From: Paulinella micropora
Taxonomy: Eukaryota > Cercozoa > Imbricatea > Euglyphida > Paulinellidae
DNA length: 64,000 bases
NCBI GenBank assembly: GCA_019918135.1
Contig: WBZZ01000897.1
Location: 610,662 to 674,661, forward strand
Direction of reading: 5' to 3'
The notes under the pieces were generated by a model. It was given only the letters and a program-made list of their open reading frames with translations, was not told where the DNA came from and ran no database searches. The position numbers and the translations under genes were made by a program. This document shows positions 10,199 through 18,298 of this stretch, in pieces (the stretch's first letter is position 1; the number at the start of each line of letters is the position of its first letter).

Positions 10199-11367
10199 TA
10201 ATCAGCGAGTTTCTTTCTCATTTCATTCTGGTCTATTCCTAAATCAATACCTTCATCTACTATAACTTGTGCCATACCCGCAGTCGTGTGTTTTCCTTTA
10301 ACTTTTTTTGGTGGTGGTTTGCCCCTAGCTTTCATTTCTTTTTCCAAAGCAGGGCCCAAAGTTTTGGGTATGTCCAATTGCGGATACTTGTAATCATTTC
10401 TTAAACCTGCGGATATGTATGATACTTTATCTTTAATTTCAAAGTGTTTCGCTTTGGCCTCCGCTAGTTTTTTTTCTTGTTCTAATTCTTTTTTATATTG
10501 TTCAGCCAGTTCTTTCTGCTCATCTGCTGATTGTGCATCGGCTATCGCTTTCTCTATTCCTGTGCCAAGTTTGATAAATTCTGTTTTGCTCAAACCTTTA
10601 ATAAATTTAGTTGTAAAGCCCGCTTTCTTCATTAATTCAATGTATTTTTCTTTTAATTCCTTTTCAGCCTTTTTCTCTTCTTTTGTTTTCAATGGCATCT
10701 GCTTTTCTTCTGGTGCTTGTGGTGGTGCTTGTTGTGGTCCTAGTTGTGGTGCTTGGGGTGGTCCTAGTTGTGGGGCTTGTGGTGGTGCTTGTGGTGGTCC
10801 TAGTTGTGGGGCTTGTGGTGGTGCTTGTGGTGGTGCTTGTGGTGGTGCTTGTATGTATTGAGGTTGGAAAGGTGGTAATAACATCAAATTGTTTTTTCTA
10901 TCTTGTTCAAATTTTACATCCTCTATAAGTTTTTGCTCTCTGTTCGCCTCCCTTATTAATTCTTCTTGTCTTTCTTTAATGTCGGCATTCTCCTTCCTCT
11001 CCATTCTTTTCTTCTCATCTTCCGCCTGTTCTCTTAACTTCTTTTCCTTTTCCTCCTGCTCGTGTATTAGTTCATATTTTTTCAGCAGGTTGTTTTGTAT
11101 CTGATTGCGGTTCTCGTGTTCAAGGCGATTGAATTCGGACTTAACAATTCGCTCCTTCGTCTTTCGTGTTTTCTTCGTTTTATTGTCCCCTTTCATATAT
11201 TTCAAAAACAGTTTAACGATTTGAAGTGTTGAAAGGTCATTCGTTTTCTCGCCAAAGTTGAGATATGCTCGTCTGCCTTTCACTTTGATATATGGTCGGC
11301 CATCTTTTGTTCTGTATATCCTCGGGGGCCGTTGTTTGAGTTTCTTCTTTGGCTTCTTTACAACCAT
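10189..11367 (-). CDS. Lys/Glu-rich coiled-coil protein with proline-rich repeats
   Basis: A 392-aa protein of unknown function. The first 70 residues are very basic (VVKKPKKKLKQRPPRIYRT, then KGRRAYLNFGEKT), followed by a long charged coiled-coil region. Residues about 170-220 are tandem APPQ/APQLGPPQ repeats, and more charged helix follows. The basic start suggests nucleic-acid binding in the virion core (inference). It lies between the 100-aa protein and the protease. The N-terminal 80 residues are conserved in element 2 (29,606 onward), but the C-terminal half there is a different sequence. Confidence 0.7.
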   Translation of the reverse strand: MVVKKPKKKLKQRPPRIYRTKDGRPYIKVKGRRAYLNFGEKTNDLSTLQIVKLFLKYMKGDNKTKKTRKTKERIVKSEFNRLEHENRNQIQNNLLKKYELIHEQEEKEKKLREQAEDEKKRMERKENADIKERQEELIREANREQKLIEDVKFEQDRKNNLMLLPPFQPQYIQAPPQAPPQAPPQAPQLGPPQAPPQAPQLGPPQAPQLGPQQAPPQAPEEKQMPLKTKEEKKAEKELKEKYIELMKKAGFTTKFIKGLSKTEFIKLGTGIEKAIADAQSADEQKELAEQYKKELEQEKKLAEAKAKHFEIKDKVSYISAGLRNDYKYPQLDIPKTLGPALEKEMKARGKPPPKKVKGKHTTAGMAQVIVDEGIDLGIDQNEMRKKLADYWE

Positions 11368-11420
11368 TGTATATGTTAGAAAAAAAAATTAATATAAGAT
11401 TTTACATTTGTGATTGGGGT

Positions 11421-11723
11421 TTACCGAAATTTGACTGCTCCACCTCGTTGCTTGCCGTATCCTTGCTTAGCCGCAGCCTTTGCTACACGGTCCGCATAAG
11501 GCACTCCGACATCACTGAGAAAGGTAGCACCTCTTGAAATCAATTGGTTCTTCTTGATAAACCTATTAGCATCCAATATGGCTTGTCCGACTTTTTTCCA
11601 GTTGACCTTCCCTCCTGTTTGTTTCTTTTTTGATTTTCTTTTCCCTCCTGTTTGGGGCATACTGGGATTGTAGCTAATATTGTATCCTGATGGTTGTGAA
11701 ATAATCACTGGTGATGTTGGCAT
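11421..11723 (-). CDS. Small basic Gly-Gly protein, possible core or membrane-active virion protein
   Basis: A 100-aa basic protein with two TGGK motifs (KKQTGGKVNWKK) and a conserved amphipathic stretch (KVGQAILDANRFIKKN) followed by GVPYAD and a GYGKQRGG end. The Gly-Gly motifs resemble sites cut by adenovirus-type proteases, so it may be a precursor processed by the element's protease, comparable to adenovirus core or lytic peptides (inference). Element 2 has a homologue at 29,230-29,604. The upstream box TTTATATAG abuts the ATG. Confidence 0.65.
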   Translation of the reverse strand: MPTSPVIISQPSGYNISYNPSMPQTGGKRKSKKKQTGGKVNWKKVGQAILDANRFIKKNQLISRGATFLSDVGVPYADRVAKAAAKQGYGKQRGGAVKFR

Positions 11724-11758
11724 CTATATAAAGTTCTGAAAAAAATAATTATTTTAAA

Positions 11759-12586
11759 TTAAGTAAAACGAATATTGAAGTTCTTTCGTAATTCATCAGA
11801 TACCGCATCAACATACAAAAAGTTAAACCTCTCTTTCGTCGCCTCGTGATATTTTTCAATGAAGTATTCAAGGTCGTAGCCGAGGTCTAAATGTTTATAT
11901 GCAAGTTCTATTTTATCCTGAGACTGACCTGGAAAAATAAGAAGGTAGTCAAGCTGTTTAATCGCCTCAGGTTTTAGGTCTTGTAGATATTGTGAGCTTA
12001 TAATCACCTTTGACTTGAAATGCCTGTTCCGCTTCAACAAATCGCTTACTGATTTATCCCTTAGCCCAGACCCCAAATCGTCCAAAACTAGCACAACTTC
12101 TGGTGTAATGTATTTGCTCGGTCTCTCCACCTTTTCGCCTCCCTCCTGCTTCTTCTTTTCCTCTTTTCCAAAATAAAGAAACTTTGGCTTTTCTACTTCA
12201 TCCTTCCCGTCTTGAACAATCTCGCCTTCTTCTTGCTTTTCGTCGGGTTTATTCAGCTTGTCTAACTCGTAATCAATAACAGACAGGCCATCCGTTTTCA
12301 AATATGTGTATATCGCCATCGGATTGCCTTTCTTTTTGAAGTGTTTAACCATTTCTTTGTATATGTGGTCTTTGTGTATCGTGCTGGCAATAATAACAAT
12401 GCGGGTTTTTTTGTCGGCCGTCCTTTTCAGGATTTCAAACAGTGCTGTCGTCTTGCCACTCTTCTTGCGAGCGAGAAGAAAAATATTGGCATACGGTTCA
12501 TCAAATAACTTATGTCCTTTTGCCAACTTGTCGCCATCTCCGTTTTGCTTGACTGGTCTAACACGTATGTCGTTAATTTTTTCCAT
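11759..12586 (-). CDS. Genome-packaging ATPase (FtsK-HerA/A32-like)
   Basis: Predicted ATPase of 275 aa that drives DNA into the capsid. Walker A is ARKKSGKTT (Lys 45) and Walker B is VVLVLDDLGSG (Asp 169-170), with an SSQYLQ motif near residue 205 that fits the sensor region. A charged Glu/Lys insert (residues 112-155) separates the two. Element 2 carries a frameshifted homologue (28,363-29,191). The ATG start follows the TCTATATATA box at 12,631-12,656. Confidence 0.9.
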   Translation of the reverse strand: MEKINDIRVRPVKQNGDGDKLAKGHKLFDEPYANIFLLARKKSGKTTALFEILKRTADKKTRIVIIASTIHKDHIYKEMVKHFKKKGNPMAIYTYLKTDGLSVIDYELDKLNKPDEKQEEGEIVQDGKDEVEKPKFLYFGKEEKKKQEGGEKVERPSKYITPEVVLVLDDLGSGLRDKSVSDLLKRNRHFKSKVIISSQYLQDLKPEAIKQLDYLLIFPGQSQDKIELAYKHLDLGYDLEYFIEKYHEATKERFNFLYVDAVSDELRKNFNIRFT

Positions 12587-12630
12587 TGTAAGAGCTTTTT
12601 TTTCAAAAAACCTCCTACGACCTCAAAAAA

Positions 12631-12656
12631 CTATATATAGAAAAATATATTTTTTA
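12631..12656 (-). promoter_or_regulatory. TCTATATATA promoter-like box upstream of ATPase
   Basis: Almost identical to the box at 9,284-9,310, read on the minus strand, and followed by a similar leader containing TTTTTTGAAAAAAA. The two copies are 3.3 kb apart before different genes, which supports a promoter over chance. Confidence 0.6.
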
Positions 12657-12688
12657 TTTACCTGCGGGGTTATAGGGGGAGCAGGCCC

Positions 12689-13051
12689 CTATGCCAAAAA
12701 TTCTAAACAAATAACAATTCTTCCAGCTAGCAGGTCAGTCTCAATACTACCATTGTCCGTTTTAAGCACTCTAAATGTGTATTGACCGTCAGTCCAATTA
12801 ATGATCCCCAAGTTGTAGCTAAGATTGGAAATGTTTGCGGTGTTGCTATCGGCGAATGTTCCAATAATTCCGATGCGGTCCATATGAAGAATTTTTGTTT
12901 TCGTTTCAGTCATATCATTCATATAGTGGATATACTTAACATTCATTCTAGTTGGGGTAAAGTTCAATTTAATGGTTTTGTCAAATGTCTTGCTACCACC
13001 AGCAAAATCATTACTTAGAAAAATAATCTTTTGGAATTTATAGTCTGCCAT
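12689..13051 (-). CDS. Conserved 120-aa protein, unknown function
   Basis: A compact beta-rich protein with no signal peptide or membrane segment. Conserved blocks shared with element 2 (27,949-28,299) are KIIFLSNDF, RIGIIGTFADSN, ANISNLSYNLG and DGQYTF, ending in a CLEFL tail. Conservation in both elements and placement among capsid genes suggest a virion protein. Its ATG lies 5 bp from the ATG of the divergent gene at 13,057. Confidence 0.72.
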   Translation of the reverse strand: MADYKFQKIIFLSNDFAGGSKTFDKTIKLNFTPTRMNVKYIHYMNDMTETKTKILHMDRIGIIGTFADSNTANISNLSYNLGIINWTDGQYTFRVLKTDNGSIETDLLAGRIVICLEFLA

Positions 13052-13056
13052 TTGCG

Positions 13057-13317
13057 ATGCTCTCTATATTTACATTTATAAACTTTTTATTAATTAATAT
13101 TTCTGCTCGGACTGCTTGTGATTTCTATTCAAGGGTCAGTGTTAAAAAAAATGAAAGCTGTGTGTGGTGTATTCAAAAGGGAATAGAAACCAAATTTAAA
13201 TGTGTGTATAAGCCGATGAGCGATTGGTGTGTCGGATGGGATGAGGCTTTACCTTTGATGTGTGCTGGTGATGCTTCTTGGTATAAAACTCAACTATATG
13301 AATGCTCATTTCTTTGA
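13057..13317 (+). CDS. Small secreted or membrane Cys-rich protein, antisense to the virion cluster
   Basis: An 86-aa protein with a hydrophobic N-terminal segment (MLSIFTFINFLLINIS, a likely signal peptide) and seven Cys residues in the rest, including ESCVWC and KPMSDWC. It is on the plus strand inside the minus-strand virion cluster. The same gene, with the same Cys spacing, is present in element 2 (27,686-27,950, minus strand) although frameshifted. Conservation of an antisense frame in both elements argues that it is real. It could be an envelope or secreted factor; no family is recognised. Confidence 0.7.
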   Translation: MLSIFTFINFLLINISARTACDFYSRVSVKKNESCVWCIQKGIETKFKCVYKPMSDWCVGWDEALPLMCAGDASWYKTQLYECSFL

Positions 13318-13653
13318 ACTAGATGGGCTAGGAAGGCAGATGCCTATTAATAGTGTTAAAATACGTACATAAGTGTTGGCTGTCTCGCACGGTAAGTTCT
13401 TTTCAGATAACCTCACAATACATAGGGTGATAATGGCGATAATGATACCCATTTGAAATAAGTATTTAATAAGTCGGCTGTCGGTTGGTCTGTTTTTTAT
13501 ACAACAACAATTCCAGTTGTCTTCCAATTCGTGCTCTACTTTTTTTTCTTCATTCTTCAACGAAATATCCAAAACACGATTTTTCAACTCTGGTGTTAGT
13601 TCTCCATCTGCCATATCAATGAGTGGAGGTGAAGGGTGTAATCTAGGTGGCAT
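13306..13653 (-). CDS. Small protein with two membrane segments
   Basis: A 115-aa protein with an N-terminal soluble part, a CCC motif (NWNCCCIKNRPTDSR), a hydrophobic segment LFQMGIIIAIITLCIVRL and a second one VRILTLLIGICLP. It is about 85% identical by eye to the intact element 2 protein at 27,350-27,700, one of the best conserved in the pair. A virion membrane or vertex role is likely but unproven. It overlaps the end of the Cys-rich gene by 12 nt and the fibre gene by 11 nt. Confidence 0.75.
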   Translation of the reverse strand: MPPRLHPSPPLIDMADGELTPELKNRVLDISLKNEEKKVEHELEDNWNCCCIKNRPTDSRLIKYLFQMGIIIAIITLCIVRLSEKNLPCETANTYVRILTLLIGICLPSPSSSKK

Positions 13654-16600
13654 TAGAAGGTTCTGCTACTAAATTGGTTTGGTCTTGTAATATATTAAGT
13701 AAAGTTTTATTTTCTTTTTCTAAATTATTCACCTTCTCTGACAATTGTTGAACGGCTTTAATTAACGGGGCGATAAACTCGGAATAACCTATACCATAAC
13801 CAACATCACCACTATCAACACATTTAACATCTTCTGGATTGATACTTACACCCTTCAATTCGTATTCCGCTCTTTGCTTTGGACACGGAACCATAATTGT
13901 TTCTTTTATAAATCCGCCAAAATCTAGCATATCCATTTCTGTTAGTATTTCTTCTAATTCTTGTGCTATTAAGCCAGTCCTACATTTCTTTTTGTCGTCA
14001 ATCATACGATAGCAAACTGGATTTAACTTATTAATAAAATCTAAGCCTAAGCAATCCTTTATATCTTCTTTTTTTCTCCTGTCTGAATATTGAATAGGAT
14101 TAGACAATACCCATAATTGCCCATCGCTTGCTTTCAAAGACATTAAAGCAGTATTTGAATTATTCTCCCATATGAACCCACTCGTTGAAGAACCATTCAC
14201 TCTAAATCTAATAGAATAAGAAGTTAATCCTCCGCCTACTCCTCCTGCTGGTGCTGTTCCTCCACTTAACGATTTACTTGCCCCAGACTGGCTCATATAA
14301 ATCCCCCAGTTTGAATCTCCAATGTCCCACATAAATATTCCTCTCGCATTCGTCCCGTCTGTTTGTCCTTGAATTGCTATTTTTGACCCATTAGTTGATG
14401 CTGATGCCGTTGTTAGCACCCCAGAATATGTAATCCCCGCATTTGCCGTAATCAATCCTTTTGCCCATAATGTCCCGTTTGCCCCATTCAACGACATTAA
14501 CAATTGCTCTGCTGAATTCTCCCACACAAAACCCATTGTAGAATCATTAGCAACCCTAAACCGAAAACTATACGAACTAAAATCATTTCCTGAAACGGCT
14601 AAACCATTTGCCAAACTTCTAGTGTTTAGAGCCCCGCCAGATGCCGCATAAATTCCCCAACTCGTATTAGTCGTATCCCATAGAAATATTCCTTTTGCAT
14701 TTGTTCCGTCTGTTACTCCCTGAACTCCTATTTTCGCTCCACTTGTATTTGTTGCTGATGTTAGTGTTCCCGTGTATGTTATCCCCGCATTTGCTGTTAT
14801 TAATCCACTCGCAGTGATCGTAGTTGTTGATACACCAGCACTAGCCGTTATTAGACCTTTTGTCCATAAAGTCCCGTTTGCCCCGTTTAATGACATTAAC
14901 AATTGTTCGGACGAGTTCTCCCAGATAAATCCGTCGGTTGAAGCATTACTTACCCTAAATCTAACGGCAAAAGAAGTGAAATCATTGCCTGCAACCGCAG
15001 ACCCTCCCGCTAGACTTCTGGTATTTGTGGCTCCCCCATTTGAAGCCATATAAATGCCATAACTGGTGTTGCCAGTGTCCCACAAAAATATTCCTCTCGT
15101 ATTACCTCCATTAGTATTTCCTTGTATAACTATGCTAGAACCTCCTGTCGCTGTTAATAACCCACTTGCGGTTGCTGTTGTTGTTGATATACCCGCATTT
15201 GCCGTTATTAATCCACTCGCGGTTGCTGTTGTTGTTGATATACCCGCGGTTGAAGTAATTGTAGTTCCCGTTATTGTTCCGCCATTTGTTATGTTGTTTG
15301 AGTTCATATCCAAAGCACCATAAAACCGCATACCGCCCGCATTGTTAAAACGGACGATGTCAGATGAAGCACTTTTATTATCCAAAAGTTTTGAAATATA
15401 AAGTCCCGCCCCTTTTACATCAGATGCTACATTCGTAAATACATAACCTCGTTGGTTCGTGGTTCCACTTGAAGCAGTATTTAGAGTAAATAAGAAATAC
15501 TGATAATCACCCGTTGTCTGTGAAAAGAATATATCTCCTCCGTTTTGGTTTAATATCCTCGCCCCATTATATGTTATATTTCCACCATTAATGATATCCA
15601 CATTATTGAAATCGGCTTGGCTTAATAAGGTCAGTGCTCTTACATCATTTCTACTTCCATTAAATATTTTAATTCCCGTTATGGTTTGGTCGCCTGTTAG
15701 TTTTACATTTTGCCCGTCCAATGTGTCCGCATAACCTTTTGTTGCGCCATCGGTCGCTAATGTCGGAGTTCCAAGGTTGGCTATTTTGCTACTATTACAA
15801 TCTAGCCCCGAAGCATTTACCCAGCCGACAATCGTCCCGTCAATAATAAAACTTATTTTTTTCGCAGAAATTTCAAAGTTGTAATATGTCGCTGTTTTCA
15901 TATCCAAACTAGCAATTGACCCGATATTACTGGTAGAATTGAAAACCACGAATGTTCCTTTTGTTTTCGCATTGATTGAATTTCCCGTTATTTCAACACC
16001 ACTGCTATATGTCTTAATTCCTGCTATGGTTTGGTTTCCTGTTAGTTTCACATTTTGCCCGTCTAATGTATCCACATAACTTTTGTTTGCCCCGTCCGTT
16101 GTTGCTGTTGGTGTGGCTAAGTTTGTTATTTTTCTATTGTTTAAAGATAGTGTCGTGCCCGTTGCTGTCGCGATTACATTATCCCCCGCATATAAATCAA
16201 CATACGAACCCGTTATTTGTATCGGATAATAAGTCGCGGTTGCTATTTTTTGTGCCACAATCTCTCCTATATTTGTCGCCGTATCAAAGGCAATACCGAT
16301 ACCATCAAAAGCGGTTGGAGCTGTGGCGCCCCGCACTTCTAATGTTGAAGTAAATTTTTTATTCCCTGCTATGGTCTGGTCTCCTGTTAGTTTGACAACC
16401 GAAGTATCAAGGGCAGAAACATCAATACCATCAACGAGATTTACATTTGTTATGCTTTGACTTTTCATATCAAGACCAGCACTCGCATTTATTATACTGC
16501 TAAATGTTTTAATACCAGCTATGGTTTGGTCTCCTGTTAGTTTGACGACTGCGGTATCAAGTGCTGATACATCAATGTTGTCAACATTACCCACATTTGT

Positions 16601-17626
16601 TATATTAAAACCTCCCATATTTAAACTCCCCGTCATAGCCGTTGTGCCGTCCTTTGCTAGTTTCGTATCGGTGTATGCTTTTGTTGAAGCATCGCCGTCG
16701 TAGAATGGTGCTGGAAGTCCGCTGATTGCTGTTGTGCTGTTAAAACTTAAAACATTATTTGTCAATGTCATTCCACCCCCTGTTGTTGGAGCAAAAAGTA
16801 TGGACGAGCCTACAAAAGATAATGGATAGCCCGTCGCCCCACCTGCCTCCGACGAATAAATAGAACCCATATTATTGTTGTAATTGAAGAATAATTTGCC
16901 CGTGTTTAATGGATTTGAGTCTTTTACGGCCACATAAGTAGTAAATGTTTTGTTTCCTGTTATGGTTTGGTCTCCTGTTAGTTTTACCGCGGAACTATCA
17001 ATGGCAGAAACATCAATACCATCAACATTGCCGACATTTGATACATTAAAACCTCCCATATTTAAATCCCCTATCATCATAGCGAGCCCATCCAATCTAA
17101 GAAAAGGAGAAGCAACATTTCGCCATTGCCCAGTGCTGTAAATGAGCAGTTGGTTATCGGCGGGGGTGCCTGTTATGATTACATCACTTAAAGCATCTAT
17201 TGATTTAGTTGCTATCCTTGTGTCAAAATCTGTATTAACCCTTGCTGTGGTGTAGTATAAGTTAGTTCCTTCGGTTAAGTTGGTTGTGCTCTTTGTTGCT
17301 AATTGAGTGTCAAACCTAGCATTAGTATAATATAAATTGGTGCCTTCGGCTAGGTTAGTGGTTGATTTAGTAGTTAGTCGCGCATCAAACCTACCATCAG
17401 TATAGTATAGATTAGTGCCTTCTTTTAAGTCAGTCGTTGATTTTAAAGCCAACCTCGCATCAAATCGGCTATTAGTAAAATAAAGATTTACGGGGTCAGC
17501 ATCTTCTGGCACCCTATCTGTGTATAAGCCCACTATGTTTGTGTTCGTTAAATCAAGATTGGCTATGTCCAGACTATCAACCGCAATTTCAGACAAGCCT
17601 AAGAGCGACTTATATTGACTGCCCAT
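13643..17626 (-). CDS. Long fibre protein with peptidase S74 chaperone domain
   Basis: A 1,327-aa fibre resembling phage tail fibres. Residues 50-140 carry repeats of the type EGTNLYYT-ARFD. Many LTGDQTI-GNKTF and SLDMGGFNITNVG-type repeats follow, typical of trimeric shafts. Residues about 831-1180 are three tandem units of about 100-130 aa sharing GIFLWD and NGANGTLW. The final 147 residues (from SDRRKKEDI, residue 1181) are a peptidase S74 domain, an intramolecular chaperone that trimerises the fibre and then cleaves itself off. A short coiled coil (LSEKVNNLEKENKTLLNIL) ends it. Likely the host-attachment fibre. Element 2 keeps the N-terminal repeats but has a different distal part. Confidence 0.85.
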   Translation of the reverse strand: MGSQYKSLLGLSEIAVDSLDIANLDLTNTNIVGLYTDRVPEDADPVNLYFTNSRFDARLALKSTTDLKEGTNLYYTDGRFDARLTTKSTTNLAEGTNLYYTNARFDTQLATKSTTNLTEGTNLYYTTARVNTDFDTRIATKSIDALSDVIITGTPADNQLLIYSTGQWRNVASPFLRLDGLAMMIGDLNMGGFNVSNVGNVDGIDVSAIDSSAVKLTGDQTITGNKTFTTYVAVKDSNPLNTGKLFFNYNNNMGSIYSSEAGGATGYPLSFVGSSILFAPTTGGGMTLTNNVLSFNSTTAISGLPAPFYDGDASTKAYTDTKLAKDGTTAMTGSLNMGGFNITNVGNVDNIDVSALDTAVVKLTGDQTIAGIKTFSSIINASAGLDMKSQSITNVNLVDGIDVSALDTSVVKLTGDQTIAGNKKFTSTLEVRGATAPTAFDGIGIAFDTATNIGEIVAQKIATATYYPIQITGSYVDLYAGDNVIATATGTTLSLNNRKITNLATPTATTDGANKSYVDTLDGQNVKLTGNQTIAGIKTYSSGVEITGNSINAKTKGTFVVFNSTSNIGSIASLDMKTATYYNFEISAKKISFIIDGTIVGWVNASGLDCNSSKIANLGTPTLATDGATKGYADTLDGQNVKLTGDQTITGIKIFNGSRNDVRALTLLSQADFNNVDIINGGNITYNGARILNQNGGDIFFSQTTGDYQYFLFTLNTASSGTTNQRGYVFTNVASDVKGAGLYISKLLDNKSASSDIVRFNNAGGMRFYGALDMNSNNITNGGTITGTTITSTAGISTTTATASGLITANAGISTTTATASGLLTATGGSSIVIQGNTNGGNTRGIFLWDTGNTSYGIYMASNGGATNTRSLAGGSAVAGNDFTSFAVRFRVSNASTDGFIWENSSEQLLMSLNGANGTLWTKGLITASAGVSTTTITASGLITANAGITYTGTLTSATNTSGAKIGVQGVTDGTNAKGIFLWDTTNTSWGIYAASGGALNTRSLANGLAVSGNDFSSYSFRFRVANDSTMGFVWENSAEQLLMSLNGANGTLWAKGLITANAGITYSGVLTTASASTNGSKIAIQGQTDGTNARGIFMWDIGDSNWGIYMSQSGASKSLSGGTAPAGGVGGGLTSYSIRFRVNGSSTSGFIWENNSNTALMSLKASDGQLWVLSNPIQYSDRRKKEDIKDCLGLDFINKLNPVCYRMIDDKKKCRTGLIAQELEEILTEMDMLDFGGFIKETIMVPCPKQRAEYELKGVSINPEDVKCVDSGDVGYGIGYSEFIAPLIKAVQQLSEKVNNLEKENKTLLNILQDQTNLVAEPSNAT

Positions 17627-17778
17627 TTAACCGTGCTTCACCAAAACCTGTGGAGGTGTATATTTTGGATAATAATTAATCCGTATAAAAATTATTTTTG
17701 GTTAGATATACAACCGAAACAAACAATGCCAAGAGGTAATAGAGAGATTGCCATAAAAATCTTGAAAAAGCTACTGTA

Positions 17779-18234
17779 ATGAAGAAACAGTATGCGAGGC
17801 AGAGAAAGATTGAGAGGGCGAGAGAACTACTAGCGGAGGAAGAGGCTAAGAATGTGAAAGAAATGAACGAAGACGAAAAGATGGACCATGTGTCAAAGAA
17901 ACAGTTGGCTAAGGATATGATTGACGGCCGAGACGGTGAGATAAGTGAGGAGAGCAGTTCGGATGAGGAAGTAGAACACGACTTTGTAGATATCGTAGCC
18001 CAACGGGTTGCGGGTATAAAATTAAAGACTAAGCAGAAGAAGGCGAAGAAAGTGGTAAAAAAGAAAGTGGAAGAGGAGAGTGAGAGTGAGAGCGAGGAAA
18101 GTGAGGAAGAGGAACAGCCTAAAAAGGGTAAAGGTAAGAAGACTGGCCGTGTTAATGTCAATGTTTATGCGGGACAACCAGAGAAGTCAAAAAAAGAAAA
18201 TAATGATACATCTAAGATATTTTTGAAGTTCTAG
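17779..18234 (+). CDS. Highly charged small protein, unknown function
   Basis: A 151-aa Lys/Glu/Ser-rich protein with a basic start, acidic serine tracts (EESSSDEE, EESESESEESEEEE) and a basic GKGKK end, as in many disordered nucleic-acid-associated proteins. A 17-codon upstream frame starting at 17,726 (MPRGNREIA) ends in TAA that overlaps this ATG. It could be a regulatory uORF or the true N-terminus separated by a frameshift. It ends at the edge of the 56-bp repeat and is followed by the integrase gene. Confidence 0.6.
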   Translation: MKKQYARQRKIERARELLAEEEAKNVKEMNEDEKMDHVSKKQLAKDMIDGRDGEISEESSSDEEVEHDFVDIVAQRVAGIKLKTKQKKAKKVVKKKVEEESESESEESEEEEQPKKGKGKKTGRVNVNVYAGQPEKSKKENNDTSKIFLKF

Positions 18235-18289
18235 AAACTTTTGAAAAAGTTTCACAAAACCTTTTGCTAAAAGATTTTTTAAATCTTTC
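18234..18289. repeat. 56-bp inverted repeat, right copy (before integrase)
   Basis: Reverse complement of 131-186 with one mismatch, 18.1 kb away. It begins at the last base of the charged-protein stop codon and ends 10 bp before the integrase ATG, followed by TATATAGT. Because the integrase lies outside it, it is not a simple terminal repeat of the element. Confidence 0.8.
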
Positions 18290-18298
18290 ATATATAGT

